The notes beneath the pieces were generated by a model. That model worked only from the letters and a program-made list of their open reading frames with translations, made no database searches and had not been told where the DNA came from. A stretch of DNA of 64,000 bases, taken from contig NZ_RCUV01000020.1 of assembly GCF_003667545.1 (NCBI RefSeq), positions 1-64,000 on the forward strand, given 5' to 3'. Origin of the DNA: Mycetocola manganoxydans. GTDB taxonomy: Bacteria > Actinomycetota > Actinomycetes > Actinomycetales > Microbacteriaceae. This document shows, piece after piece, positions 8,960-17,723 of this stretch; position 1 is the stretch's first letter; each line of letters begins with the position of its first letter. The translations under genes were made by a program, and so were the position numbers.

Positions 8960-10258
8960 CTATCCCTTTGCTGCTGCGTCGGCGACAGCAGAGACGATGT
9001 CTTCTGCTGAGCCCTGACCGGCGAACAGGTCGACGACGCCCGTGTTGAGCGCGTTTCCGACGTTCTGTCCGAACAGCGTGTCGAGCCAGACGGTGACGTA
9101 CGGTGCCTCGTTGTAGGACTCGATGATGGCGAGAAGTGCCTCGTCTTCAACGACTTCCTGGGCATCCTGGTTCGCGGGGATCGTCTGGAACGCCTCCGCG
9201 TAGCCTTCCTGGTACTCCTTCTGCATGAAGAAGTTGAGGAATGCGGAGCACTCCTCCTGCGGTGCTTCAGCGGAGCAGGTGAATCCGTCAACGCCGCCCA
9301 TCATTGCGCCAGGCTCGCCTTCGCCGCCGTCAACCTCGGGGAACGGGAACCAGCCCAGGTCGGGGAGCGGCTTCTCGTCCGGAGTCAGCGAAGCGATGAC
9401 GCCGGGGTTCCAGGCGCCCATGAGCTCCATGGCAGCCTGCTTGTTGGCGAGAAGTCCAGCCGAGCTACCAGCGCCCTGCTGAGCCGACGTGGTGAGGAAT
9501 CCGTTGTTGAACGGCTCCGTGTCGACGAAGTCCGACAGGTTCTGTCCGGCCTCGAGCCAGCACGGGTCGTCGAACTTCATGGTCTCGGCTGCCGTGTTGA
9601 GCGTGTCCTGCGAGCAGGCCCTGACCGCGAAGAAGTAGTACCAGTGTGCTGCCGGCCATGCGTCCTTCGCACCGACGGCGATCGGGTCGACTCCGGCGCC
9701 CTTGAGCTTGTCAACGGCGTCGCCGAGTTCGTCCAGCGTTGCCGGTGTCTCTTCGATACCCGCTTCAGCGAAAAGGTCTCCGCTGTAGTAGATACCACCG
9801 GGCAGCACTGCGGTCGGCATTCCGTAGATCTTGCCGTCGATCGCGAAGGCACTGAGGACGCCCTCGGGCACAGCCGCCCTGGTTTCGTCGTCGATGAGAT
9901 CGGTGATGTCCATCGCCTGACCGGCTGCAACCACGTCGGCGAGCTTGCCGCCGCCGCGTGCCATGAAGATGTCAGGGGCGTCGCCGGAGTTCAGCGCGGT
10001 CTGGAGCTTCCCATCCATTTCTTCGTTCTGGATGGACTGGGTCTTGATGGTGACACCGGGGTTCGCCTCTTCGAAATCTGCGACCGTCGAGTCCCAGAAT
10101 GCCTTGCCGGCGCCGGTTGTTGAGTTGTGCCAGAAAGTCATGGTGACGTCGCCACCCTCACTTCCGGCGTCGCTCGGGCTGCAAGCTGCAAGGCCGGCGA
10201 GGGAGACTGCCGTGACAGCTCCTGCCGCAAGCAGCTTCCTCATGGTGCGATTGTTCAT
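8960..10258 (-). CDS. extracellular sugar-binding lipoprotein of the ABC importer
   Basis: A 432-residue family 1 solute-binding protein. The signal peptide starts MNNRTMRKLLAAG and ends at the lipobox LAAC, so the protein is lipid-anchored. The mature part has the usual two-lobe features, such as MTFWHNSTTGAG near its start. The ATG at 10258 is preceded by GAGAGG. It is the first gene of the operon and sits behind a promoter and two overlapping palindromes. Xylo-oligosaccharides are the inferred ligand, from the neighbouring GH10 and GH3 genes; other beta-glycans cannot be excluded. Confidence 0.9.
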   Translation of the reverse strand: MNNRTMRKLLAAGAVTAVSLAGLAACSPSDAGSEGGDVTMTFWHNSTTGAGKAFWDSTVADFEEANPGVTIKTQSIQNEEMDGKLQTALNSGDAPDIFMARGGGKLADVVAAGQAMDITDLIDDETRAAVPEGVLSAFAIDGKIYGMPTAVLPGGIYYSGDLFAEAGIEETPATLDELGDAVDKLKGAGVDPIAVGAKDAWPAAHWYYFFAVRACSQDTLNTAAETMKFDDPCWLEAGQNLSDFVDTEPFNNGFLTTSAQQGAGSSAGLLANKQAAMELMGAWNPGVIASLTPDEKPLPDLGWFPFPEVDGGEGEPGAMMGGVDGFTCSAEAPQEECSAFLNFFMQKEYQEGYAEAFQTIPANQDAQEVVEDEALLAIIESYNEAPYVTVWLDTLFGQNVGNALNTGVVDLFAGQGSAEDIVSAVADAAAKG

Positions 10259-10271
10259 CCTTGAACGCCTC

Positions 10272-10298
10272 TCGAAAGTTTCGACTTCCACGTCGAAA
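10272..10298. promoter_or_regulatory. two overlapping palindromes, probable LacI-family operator
   Basis: TCGAAAGTTTCGA (10272-10284) is a perfect 13-base odd palindrome. It overlaps a second inverted repeat, TTTCGAC then GTCGAAA (10279-10298, 6-base spacer). Both share the CGAAA half-site and lie between the inferred promoter and the start of the binding-protein gene, the right place for repression. The GAAA-N-TTTC core resembles operators described for xylanase genes of streptomycetes. The divergent LacI protein is the obvious candidate binder. Confidence 0.6.
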
Positions 10299-10315
10299 AT
10301 GATTAGGATGAGGCG

Positions 10316-10344
10316 AGCCTATGCATCAGCGAGGCTTCGCGCAA
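10316..10344 (-). promoter_or_regulatory. candidate sigma-70-type promoter of the xylan operon
   Basis: On the minus strand, TTGCGC (10339-10344) and TAGGCT (10316-10321) are separated by exactly 17 bases. Transcription would start near 10309, so the two palindromes at 10272-10298 fall just downstream of the start point. Confidence 0.4.
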
Positions 10345-10377
10345 GTTGTCTTGTACAACAAATAGGAAACGGTTCCC

Positions 10378-11394
10378 ATGGTCGACGTCGATCCGAAGGT
10401 AAAACTGGCCCAACTCGCCGAGGACGCGGGGGTTTCGCTCTCGACGGTGTCGAAAGTTCTGAACGGCCGCCCGGACGTTTCCGCCCGCACGCGAGCCAAG
10501 GTCGAGGCCATCCTCGATGCGCAGGGCTACCAGCGTCGGGCTGGCCTACCCGGCCGAGGCACCCTGATCGAACTCGTCTTCCCGGAGCTTGAGACCGCGT
10601 GGGCGATGGAGATCATCCGCGGCGTCGAGAACGTCGCCAGGGCCCACGGCCTCAGCATCGTCCTCACGGAGTCCGGTGACCGCCACTCCCCCTCGGCAAG
10701 CTGGATTGACGGTGTTCTCCGCCGTCGCCCCGTCGGTGTCGTGCTCGTCTTCTCGGATCTTGCTGACGAGGCGAAAGCCAAATTGCGCTCGCGGGCGATT
10801 CCGTTCGTCATCATCGATCCGGCCGGGGACCCGGCATCCGACGTCCCATCGGTGGGATCCGCGAACTGGGCAGGCGGCCTCGCCGCGACCCGTCACCTCA
10901 TCGAATTGGGGCACACACGCATCGCGGCGATCACCGGACGCGACGACATGATGTGTTCGTTCGCCCGGGTCGACGGTTACCGCTCGGCGATGAACTCGGC
11001 CGGCATCGAGGTCGACGAACGATTCGTGCGGTTCGGCAACTTCCAGGTTGACGGCGGCAGGAACATCGCACTCGAACTTCTTGACGCTCCGGACCGCCCG
11101 ACGGCGATATTCGCGGGAAGTGACCTTCAGGCCCTCGGCGTGATCGAGGCGGCGAGGACCCTCGGGCTTCGAGTTCCCGATGATCTCTCCATCGTCGGTT
11201 ACGACGACCTCCAGTTGGCGAAATGGTCCAGCCCCGCCCTCACCACGGTGCACCAGCCCCTGACAGCGATGGCGGAGGAGGCAGCGAGACTCGTCATCCG
11301 GATGAGCGACAGCCCGCTCGGGTCGATCCCTCGGATGGACCTCGCCACTCGGCTCGTCGTGCGGGAGAGCTCGGCGCCGCCCGCAGGTGCCTGA
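10378..11394 (+). CDS. LacI-family transcriptional regulator of the xylan locus
   Basis: A 338-residue regulator with an N-terminal helix-turn-helix (residues 6-32, LAEDAGVSLSTVSKVLNGR) and a periplasmic-binding-protein-like sensor domain (IIDPAGDPASD, then GSDLQALGVIEAARTLG, then DDLSIVGYDDL). It is divergent from the binding-protein gene and should repress the sugar operon until an oligosaccharide binds. AGGAAA precedes the ATG. The ribosome site lies inside GGAAACGGTTCC (10365-10376), an imperfect palindrome with central CG typical of LacI operators, and GTTGT/ACAAC arms lie at 10345-10359, so self-repression is possible. Confidence 0.92.
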   Translation: MVDVDPKVKLAQLAEDAGVSLSTVSKVLNGRPDVSARTRAKVEAILDAQGYQRRAGLPGRGTLIELVFPELETAWAMEIIRGVENVARAHGLSIVLTESGDRHSPSASWIDGVLRRRPVGVVLVFSDLADEAKAKLRSRAIPFVIIDPAGDPASDVPSVGSANWAGGLAATRHLIELGHTRIAAITGRDDMMCSFARVDGYRSAMNSAGIEVDERFVRFGNFQVDGGRNIALELLDAPDRPTAIFAGSDLQALGVIEAARTLGLRVPDDLSIVGYDDLQLAKWSSPALTTVHQPLTAMAEEAARLVIRMSDSPLGSIPRMDLATRLVVRESSAPPAGA

Positions 11395-11464
11395 CGCCAG
11401 CCACTTCCGGCGCGCGCCTCCAGGTGGCACGATTGACGCGCAACTGGATGCGAAGGCGGATGCG

Positions 11465-12052
11465 ATGACTCTCGTGGTGAGGCCGGCCCACAATTTCGAC
11501 GACGTGGCCGTCATACTTGGCCCGAAGAATCCCGAATCGTCGGTGTGCTGGTGCCTGTCCTGGCGGCTGAGTTCCAAAGAGAACCGCTCACTGGAGGGAC
11601 CGGCACGCGCAGACAAGGTGCGGGAGCTGTGTGCCCGCGATCGGGCGCCAGGAGTACTCGCGTATCTCGACGACGAGGTCGTCGGCTGGGCCGGAATCGC
11701 CCCGCGCTCCGAGTTGCATCCCATCCAGAACTCGCGAAAGATTCCGCATCTCGACGATCTTCCGGCGTGGTCGCTGTGGTGTATTCGCGTGCGTCCGGGC
11801 TTTCGAAAGCAAGGTGTGACCCAGGCGCTCATCGCCGGTGCCGTCGAGTACGCGGATGCCGCGGGAGCTCCCGTTGTCGAAAGCTACCCGGTCGACAACA
11901 AGGGCGAGAGAGTCGATCAGACCTCGGCATTCGTCGGGACCCGGGGCATGTTCGAGAAGGCGGGGTTCACCAAGGCAGCGGACACGTCATCCGTCTCCAG
12001 CGGAATCCCCCGCATACTGATGCGGCGGACGTTGCGGAATGGGTCGATATGA
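11465..12052 (+). CDS. GNAT-family N-acetyltransferase
   Basis: A 195-residue GNAT protein. The acetyl-CoA loop is RPGFRKQGVTQAL, preceded by the strand LWCIRV. The N-terminal part has two close cysteines (CWCLSW), a feature of a GNAT subgroup of unknown substrate. The ATG at 11465 follows AAGGCGG; an in-frame ATG at 11387 lies inside the 3' end of the LacI gene and is less likely. Its stop overlaps the next start by four bases (ATGA), so it is translationally coupled to the polymerase-domain gene. No functional link between the two is known. Confidence 0.85.
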   Translation: MTLVVRPAHNFDDVAVILGPKNPESSVCWCLSWRLSSKENRSLEGPARADKVRELCARDRAPGVLAYLDDEVVGWAGIAPRSELHPIQNSRKIPHLDDLPAWSLWCIRVRPGFRKQGVTQALIAGAVEYADAAGAPVVESYPVDNKGERVDQTSAFVGTRGMFEKAGFTKAADTSSVSSGIPRILMRRTLRNGSI

Positions 12053-13278
12053 GTTCGAAAAGTCCGACCGTGACGCTGGAAGCGGCCGGTCGCGACGTGC
12101 AGATCTCCAACCCGGATAAAGTCGTCTTCCCCGAACCGGGGATCACGAAGCTCGACCTGGTTCGGTACTACCTCACCGTGTCGGACGGCGCGCTCCGCGG
12201 CGTCGCCGGGAGACCCATGGTTCTCAAGCGCTTCGTCAAGGGCATCGGCCAGGAGGCCTTCTTCCAGAAGCGGGCGCCCGAAAAGCGTCCGGACTGGATC
12301 GACACCGCCACGCTGCACTATGCGTCGGGGAGTTCGGCGGAAGAGGTGGTGGTCCGGGATGCCGCGGCCCTCGCGTGGGTCGTGAACCTCGGTTGCATCG
12401 ATCTCAATCCCCATCCGGTGAGGGCAGAAGACCTCGATCACCCCGACGAGCTTCGCGTGGACCTCGACCCGATGCCGGGAGTGGACTGGCGTCAGATCGT
12501 CGACGTCGCCATGATCGCGCGAGAGGTTCTCACCGATCACGGCCTTGTCGGCTGGCCCAAGACATCCGGCTCCCGAGGCATCCACATCTATGCGCGAATC
12601 GAACCGCGCTGGGATTTCCGTCAGGTACGGCTGGCGGCGGAGACGCTGGCCCGCGAGGTCGAACGGCGGGCGCCGGGTCTCGCCACCGCGAAATGGTGGA
12701 AGGAGGAGCGCGGGGAAAGCGTGTTCGTCGACTTCAACCAGAATGCGAAAGACCGCACCGTCGCATCCGCGTACTCGGTGCGACCCCTGCCAGACGCGCG
12801 AGTGTCCACGCCGCTCGACTGGGACGAGGTACCCACCTGCCGCCCCGAGCAATTCACGGTGCGCACCGTCATCGAGCGGTTCGCACAGAAGGGCGACGCG
12901 GCATCAGGAATCGATGACGCTGACGGCAGCCTTGATTCTCTGCTCGCCCTCGCGGAGGAGATGGGGCCGGCTGAGAAGGCACCGAAGTCGTCGGACGGCT
13001 CGGGCCGCAGGGCATCGACGATGCCCTTGATCGAGATCGCCAGGGCGAAGACGAAGCCGGAGGCGCTCGAGGGGCTCGAGCGCTGGAAGTCGCGGCACCC
13101 CGATGTGGTGAGCCTGCTCGAACCCGCCGATATTCTCGTCGACGGCATGCGCGGCTCGAGCTCGCTGTGGTATCGAATCCGGGTGAACCTGCAGCACGTG
13201 CCGGAGAAGAAGCGACCGGAGCAGGCGGAGCTCGAGGTCGACTACGACCCGTGGGCGGGAAAACACTCCGCGCAATGA
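12049..13278 (+). CDS. LigD-type primase-polymerase domain protein (stand-alone)
   Basis: A 409-residue protein of the archaeo-eukaryotic primase superfamily, LigD polymerase branch. The metal-binding Asp pair is in VDLDP (residues 138 and 140), SGSRGIHIY spans 173-181, and the third Asp (228) is in VFVDFNQN. In bacterial end-joining this domain adds nucleotides, including ribonucleotides, at breaks held by Ku. Here there is no ligase or nuclease domain; about 130 C-terminal residues after the polymerase core are not recognised. No Ku gene is in the window. Start ATG overlaps the GNAT stop. Confidence 0.88.
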   Translation: MSSKSPTVTLEAAGRDVQISNPDKVVFPEPGITKLDLVRYYLTVSDGALRGVAGRPMVLKRFVKGIGQEAFFQKRAPEKRPDWIDTATLHYASGSSAEEVVVRDAAALAWVVNLGCIDLNPHPVRAEDLDHPDELRVDLDPMPGVDWRQIVDVAMIAREVLTDHGLVGWPKTSGSRGIHIYARIEPRWDFRQVRLAAETLAREVERRAPGLATAKWWKEERGESVFVDFNQNAKDRTVASAYSVRPLPDARVSTPLDWDEVPTCRPEQFTVRTVIERFAQKGDAASGIDDADGSLDSLLALAEEMGPAEKAPKSSDGSGRRASTMPLIEIARAKTKPEALEGLERWKSRHPDVVSLLEPADILVDGMRGSSSLWYRIRVNLQHVPEKKRPEQAELEVDYDPWAGKHSAQ

Positions 13279-13288
13279 TGCGGAGTGT
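13263..13288. terminator. hairpin after the LigD-polymerase gene
   Basis: ACACTCCGC (13263-13271) and GCGGAGTGT (13280-13288) pair over nine bases with an 8-base loop. The polymerase-gene stop lies in the loop. The next gene is convergent, so it may act on both transcripts. There is no U-tract. Confidence 0.5.
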
Positions 13289-13307
13289 GAGTCACTCCAT
13301 GTGGTTC

Positions 13308-13709
13308 TCAGCTCCCGGACTCGTATCCGATCAGCCAGTGCAGTCCATGTCTGTCGATGACCTGCCCGTCCACGGCACCCCAGGGCTTGCTGGACAGCGG
13401 GTCGACGATTCTTCCCCCGACGGCAAGCTTGTTGAACCACGTGTGCAGCGTCTCTCCTTCCGCCGTGCCAAGAAGGGAAAGCATGACGCCCTGGACCTTG
13501 ACGCTCTCCTCTCCGGATGCGGCGTCGGATCCCGCGAGCGAAACGACACCCTCGAGCGTTCCGTGAGCGATCGCGTCGGGCGGACCGTCACTGCGCCCGA
13601 ACTCCTCATAGGTGTGCAGCGACAACTCACCGCCGAAAACATCGGCGTAGAAGCTGAGCGCGTCGCGCGCCGTTCCAGGGAACATGACGTAGATCTGCAG
13701 TGCTGCCAT
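13308..13709 (-). CDS. VOC-fold (glyoxalase/PhnB-like) protein
   Basis: A 133-residue protein of the vicinal oxygen chelate fold, PhnB/3-demethylubiquinone methyltransferase-like branch. Landmarks are YVMFPGTARDALSFYADVFGG at the N-terminus (a paired beta-alpha-beta-beta-beta start) and KPWGAVDGQVIDRHGLHW at the end. Members bind small ligands or metal; the function is mostly unknown. The ATG at 13709 is chosen over a GTG two codons upstream. It stands alone. Confidence 0.85.
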   Translation of the reverse strand: MAALQIYVMFPGTARDALSFYADVFGGELSLHTYEEFGRSDGPPDAIAHGTLEGVVSLAGSDAASGEESVKVQGVMLSLLGTAEGETLHTWFNKLAVGGRIVDPLSSKPWGAVDGQVIDRHGLHWLIGYESGS

Positions 13710-13739
13710 GCGCACACCATATACCGGTGCGCCGCTTTC

Positions 13740-14075
13740 TCAGCCCTCGACCCAGAGCCACTGATCGGGCTGCGGCTTCGGCGGCGTCCAAGGGCTTGCC
13801 TCGCCGAGTTCGAGTTCGAGATCCATCAGGTCGGCCTGGCTCGCAGTCAGGTGCCATGACTGCACCTGGATCCGCTCGCCCGGCGCCGGTTTCCGCCAGG
13901 CAACGATTCTGCCCGCACGGAGCCGCACCATCACGTCGAGCGGCCCGCCTTTCGCGCCCTCGGGCACCCGCAGCCTCGCGAACTCGCCGTCGAGGTCCTG
14001 GCCGTCGCGGACCTCGACGATGACGACCGAGAGCGGACGCTCCCAGCCATAGTGTTCGCTACTGCCTAGTCTCAC
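13740..14075 (-). CDS. hypothetical protein
   Basis: A 111-residue protein I do not recognise. The GTG at 14075 is preceded by GAGGGAC at a good distance, which decides the start. The protein begins VRLGSSEHYGWERPLSV and is rich in charged residues, with no membrane segment or signal peptide. The C-terminus is acidic then Pro/Trp-rich (DLELELGEASPWTPPKP). It lies 28 bases after ychF on the same strand and may be co-transcribed. Confidence 0.65.
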   Translation of the reverse strand: MRLGSSEHYGWERPLSVVIVEVRDGQDLDGEFARLRVPEGAKGGPLDVMVRLRAGRIVAWRKPAPGERIQVQSWHLTASQADLMDLELELGEASPWTPPKPQPDQWLWVEG

Positions 14076-14103
14076 GTGAAGTCCCTCAGCGCTGCGTCCC
14101 GAG

Positions 14104-15177
14104 TCAGACGTTGAAGCGGAACTCCACCACGTCGCCGTCGGCCATGACGTAGTCCTTGCCCTCCATGCGGGCTTTGCCCTTGGCACGTGCCTCGGCAACG
14201 GAACCGGTGGCGACGAGGTCATCGAACGAGATGATCTCCGCCTTGATGAAACCGCGTTCGAAGTCCGTGTGGATGACACCGGCTGCCTGGGGCGCCTTGG
14301 CACCCTTGGGGATCGTCCAGGCTCGGGTCTCTTTCGGACCCGCTGTGAGGTAGGTCTGAAGTCCGAGAGTGTCGAACCCGATGCGCGCGAGCTGGTCGAG
14401 CCCGGACTCCGCCTGGCCGGTTGACTCGAGCAGTTCCGCGGCTTCAGCAGCGTCGAGGTCGATGAGCTCGGACTCGAGCTTGGCGTCGAGGAAGATCGCC
14501 TGCGCTGGCGCGACGAGAGCGGCGAGTTCCGCGAGCTTCGCGTCATTCTGCAGCACGCCCTCGTCGATGTTGAAGACGTAGATGAACGGCTTCGAGGTGA
14601 GAAGTCCGAGTTCCCTGATCGGCTCGAGGTCGAGACCAGAGCTCGACAGCGGCTTGCCGGTGTCGAGGTACTCTTTCGCCGCGAGAGCCGTCGACAGCAC
14701 GGCCGGGTCGAGACGCTTGCCCTTGACGTCCTTCTCGAACCGCGGCAGCGCCTTCTCGAGCGTCTCGAGGTCAGCGAGGATCAGTTCGGTGTTGATGGTT
14801 TCCATGTCGCCGGCCGGGTTGACCGCGCCGTCGACGTGGATGACGTCTTCGTCGGAGAATCCGCGAACGACTTGTGCAATGGCATCCGCTTCTCGGATGT
14901 TGGCGAGGAACTTGTTGCCGAGCCCCTCTCCCTCGCTTGCGCCACGCACGATCCCGGCGATGTCCACGAAGGACACGGCGGCAGGCAGGATGCGCTCGCT
15001 GCCGAAGATCTCAGCGAGAACCGGCAGGCGGGAGTCGGGCAGGTTCACGACACCCACGTTCGGTTCGATCGTGGCAAACGGGTAGTTTGCCGCGAGCACC
15101 GAGTTCTTGGTGAGCGCGTTGAAAAGGGTTGACTTGCCGACGTTGGGGAGACCGACGATTCCGATAGTTAGAGCCAC
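14104..15177 (-). CDS. ychF: redox-regulated ATPase YchF (Obg-like)
   Basis: A 357-residue P-loop protein of the Obg/YchF family. The G1 motif is [14 protein letters not shown] (residues 8-21), G3 is DIAG, and the C-terminal TGS domain ends in [10 protein letters not shown]. YchF prefers ATP over GTP and associates with ribosomes; it limits the oxidative-stress response in E. coli. The length matches the family. The start codon lies six bases after the stop of the DMT transporter's reading frame on the complementary map, that is, ychF is upstream-adjacent to no clear promoter. Confidence 0.95.
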   Translation of the reverse strand: MALTIGIVGLPNVGKSTLFNALTKNSVLAANYPFATIEPNVGVVNLPDSRLPVLAEIFGSERILPAAVSFVDIAGIVRGASEGEGLGNKFLANIREADAIAQVVRGFSDEDVIHVDGAVNPAGDMETINTELILADLETLEKALPRFEKDVKGKRLDPAVLSTALAAKEYLDTGKPLSSSGLDLEPIRELGLLTSKPFIYVFNIDEGVLQNDAKLAELAALVAPAQAIFLDAKLESELIDLDAAEAAELLESTGQAESGLDQLARIGFDTLGLQTYLTAGPKETRAWTIPKGAKAPQAAGVIHTDFERGFIKAEIISFDDLVATGSVAEARAKGKARMEGKDYVMADGDVVEFRFNV

Positions 15178-15183
15178 GAGGGT

Positions 15184-16119
15184 CTATCGTACCGGGCCGC
15201 GCTCCGAGATCCCTGCGTCTGCGGTGGTCGCTGGTGTGGGGATGCCTCGCTCCGCTCGCGCGGGACGGCTCGTCAGCCAGACACCGGTGATGACGAGCGC
15301 ACCGCCGATCAGCTGCACGAGGGTGATCGGGGCGCCCATGGCGAGAGCGATCAGGGCGGTGAACACCGGCATGAGGTTGAGGTAGATCCCGGCCCGCGCT
15401 GCGCCGATCTTCTTGACCGAGATATTCCACAGCATGAGGCTCAGCACCGACGGGAAGATACAGATGTAGAGCACGCCCCACCAGCCGGCGGTGTCGAGGG
15501 TGATCGGTCCTCCGACGGCGAGTGCGATCGGGGCGAGCGCGACGGCCGCCATGACGGCCTGGACCGCAGCGGATGTCACGGGGCTGGTTCTCAGCGTCCG
15601 GCCGATGATCGTGTATGCGCTCCACACCGCGACGGCGCCGAGCATGAACAGCCCGCCGACGTTGTACTCCGTCGTGAACACCTCGAGCAGCCGGCCGTGG
15701 GTGAGGATGAGGAGGACGCCGAGCAGGGAGATGAGGAGTCCCGCGATGCTGCTCGATCGCATCCGCTGCCGGATGATCAGCGCCGCGACGACGGCGATGA
15801 CCACCGGGTTCGTCGCACCGACGAGTGCGGTGTCGAGCGCCGTCGTGCGTGCGAGCGCTTCGTAGCTGAACAGGCAGAACGCGACAAGGCCGAGCGACGC
15901 CTGCAGCAGGTGCATCGGCCACTCCCGCAGCGCTTCGCGCCAGTTCGGCTTCTCGAGGAGGGTCGCGAACGCGATGAGCAGGGGCGCGGCGACTGCCCAC
16001 CGGATCGCCGTGAGCTGCAGCGGCGTGATGTCGCCGGCGAGGAGATTGCCGACGACGTAGTTGCCCGACCAGAACAGGGTGGCCAGCACGAGGAAGAGGT
16101 ACACGCGCCACGAAGCCAT
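15184..16119 (-). CDS. DMT-superfamily (EamA) transporter
   Basis: A 311-residue membrane protein with about ten helices arranged as two EamA repeats (first repeat includes LFWSGNYVVGN; second repeat AGIYLNLMPVFTALIAL). EamA proteins export amino acids or other metabolites; no substrate can be deduced. The ATG at 16119 starts MASWRVYLFLVLATL; upstream in-frame sequence lacks membrane character. The gene ends six bases before the ychF start, so the two are probably co-transcribed. Confidence 0.9.
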   Translation of the reverse strand: MASWRVYLFLVLATLFWSGNYVVGNLLAGDITPLQLTAIRWAVAAPLLIAFATLLEKPNWREALREWPMHLLQASLGLVAFCLFSYEALARTTALDTALVGATNPVVIAVVAALIIRQRMRSSSIAGLLISLLGVLLILTHGRLLEVFTTEYNVGGLFMLGAVAVWSAYTIIGRTLRTSPVTSAAVQAVMAAVALAPIALAVGGPITLDTAGWWGVLYICIFPSVLSLMLWNISVKKIGAARAGIYLNLMPVFTALIALAMGAPITLVQLIGGALVITGVWLTSRPARAERGIPTPATTADAGISERGPVR

Positions 16120-16295
16120 TGCTCGATCGTATCGAGTCCTCCATGACGCCGTGCGGATGTTGCGGTGCCGTTCGAGAGGCGCAGAACGCCGCGAGACGCG
16201 CGGCTGGCCGCAGTGGGCGTCGCCTGCGAACGCGGATCGCAACGCGCGGGTGGCGGTGCCGGGGCGGTGTCGGCGGTCGGGTACACACTGGGGTC

Positions 16296-17723
16296 ATGGA
16301 CCCTCTCCTCACCCTCGTGCTCGGACTTCTGCTCGGCGGCGTTCTCGGCGTGCTCGCGACACTCGTCGTCGTGCGTTCCCGCCGGTCCGGTGCGGATGCC
16401 TCGAGCCCCGTTGCCGAGGCTCGGCACGAATCCGAGCTGGCCAGGCTCCGTGCCGTCGAAGCCGAGCGTCACGCACAGCTCTCCGAACTCCTCGCCCGCG
16501 CGGAGACGCGGGCCGATGCCCTGCAGGAACGGATCGACGCACAGCGCGAGCAATACCAGGATCTCGTCGAGCGACACCGCCGTGAACGTGAACAGGAGGC
16601 AGAACGTGCTCGCTCCGAGAGCCTCGTTCTCCAGGCGCTCGCGCCGGTGCGCGAGAGTTTGCAGGAGATGCACCAGAAGGTCACCGAGCTCGAAACCCAG
16701 CGCAGCCGCCAGCACGGTGAGCTTGCTCAGCAGCTGCGCAGCGCGACGGAGTCCGAGGAACGGCTCCGGTCCACCGCTGAATCACTCGCCGCCGCCCTCA
16801 ACAACAATTCGACGCGCGGCGTGTGGGGCGAGACCCAGCTTCGAAGTGTTGTCGAAGCAGCCGGGCTGCTCGAGCGCGTCAACTTCGACGTGCAGTCGAG
16901 CATCACGAGCGACAGCGGCGCCGGTCGCCCGGACATGGTTGTGTACCTGCCAGGCGGCAAGAGCATCGCCGTGGACGCCAAAGTACCGTTCAGCTCGTAC
17001 ATCGAGGCGAGCGCCATCCCGCTGACGGCATCCGACGCTGAACTCGCCCGACGCGCCCAACTGATGAAGGCGCACGTGAAGGCCGTGCGCGATCACATCG
17101 TCGCCCTCGGCAGCAAAACCTATTGGGATGGCCTCGACGCCAGCCCCGAGATGGTCATCGCGTTCATCCCGAGCGAGTCGCTCGTGTCGAGCGCACTCGA
17201 AGCCGACCCGACGATCATGGAGTTCGCGTTCAGCAAACGGGTTGCCCTCTCCTCCCCCGTCACGCTGTGGTCGGTGCTCAAGACCGTGGCATTCAGCTGG
17301 CAGCAGGACGTCGTCTCCCAGGAGGCGAAGACCCTCTTCGACCTCAGCCGCGAGTTGTACGGCCGGCTCTCGACGATGGCCGGGCACATCGACAAGCTCG
17401 GCCGCTCGGTAAAGGCGACGGTGACCGACTACAACCGATTCGTCGGCTCACTCGAACGCCAGGTGCTGCCGTCGGCACGCAAACTGAACGTGCTCGATGA
17501 GTCGAAGACGATCCCGGCTCTCGCTCCCCTCGACGACACGTCGCGAGACCTCGCGGCCATCGAACTCGTCTCCGAGCTGGATGCCGCCGGGCGGCTCCAC
17601 GTCGACCCCGCCGCCATGCTCGATGCGTCGTCCGTGCATGACAGCGTCATCCCGCCGCACGTGCGCGATCGGGCCGCCGCAACGGCTCAGTCGCGGCCGG
17701 CGCCTGTGCCCGACGAGAAGTAG
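16296..17723 (+). CDS. rmuC: DNA recombination protein RmuC homologue
   Basis: A 475-residue protein with one N-terminal membrane helix (LLTLVLGLLLGGVLGVLATL), a long coiled coil (about residues 45-165), and the RmuC nuclease-like core (NNNSTRGVWGETQLR, then GRPDMVVYLPGGKSIAVDAK). RmuC limits recombination at inverted repeats in E. coli and is related to restriction-endonuclease folds. TACACA (16282-16287) lies eight bases before the ATG with no ribosome site, suggesting a leaderless transcript. Confidence 0.92.
   Translation: MDPLLTLVLGLLLGGVLGVLATLVVVRSRRSGADASSPVAEARHESELARLRAVEAERHAQLSELLARAETRADALQERIDAQREQYQDLVERHRREREQEAERARSESLVLQALAPVRESLQEMHQKVTELETQRSRQHGELAQQLRSATESEERLRSTAESLAAALNNNSTRGVWGETQLRSVVEAAGLLERVNFDVQSSITSDSGAGRPDMVVYLPGGKSIAVDAKVPFSSYIEASAIPLTASDAELARRAQLMKAHVKAVRDHIVALGSKTYWDGLDASPEMVIAFIPSESLVSSALEADPTIMEFAFSKRVALSSPVTLWSVLKTVAFSWQQDVVSQEAKTLFDLSRELYGRLSTMAGHIDKLGRSVKATVTDYNRFVGSLERQVLPSARKLNVLDESKTIPALAPLDDTSRDLAAIELVSELDAAGRLHVDPAAMLDASSVHDSVIPPHVRDRAAATAQSRPAPVPDEK

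Noticed and set aside
10546-11832. 428-codon minus-strand frame opposite the LacI and GNAT genes
   Set aside because: Spans two well-supported genes; composition is that of antisense GC-rich DNA.
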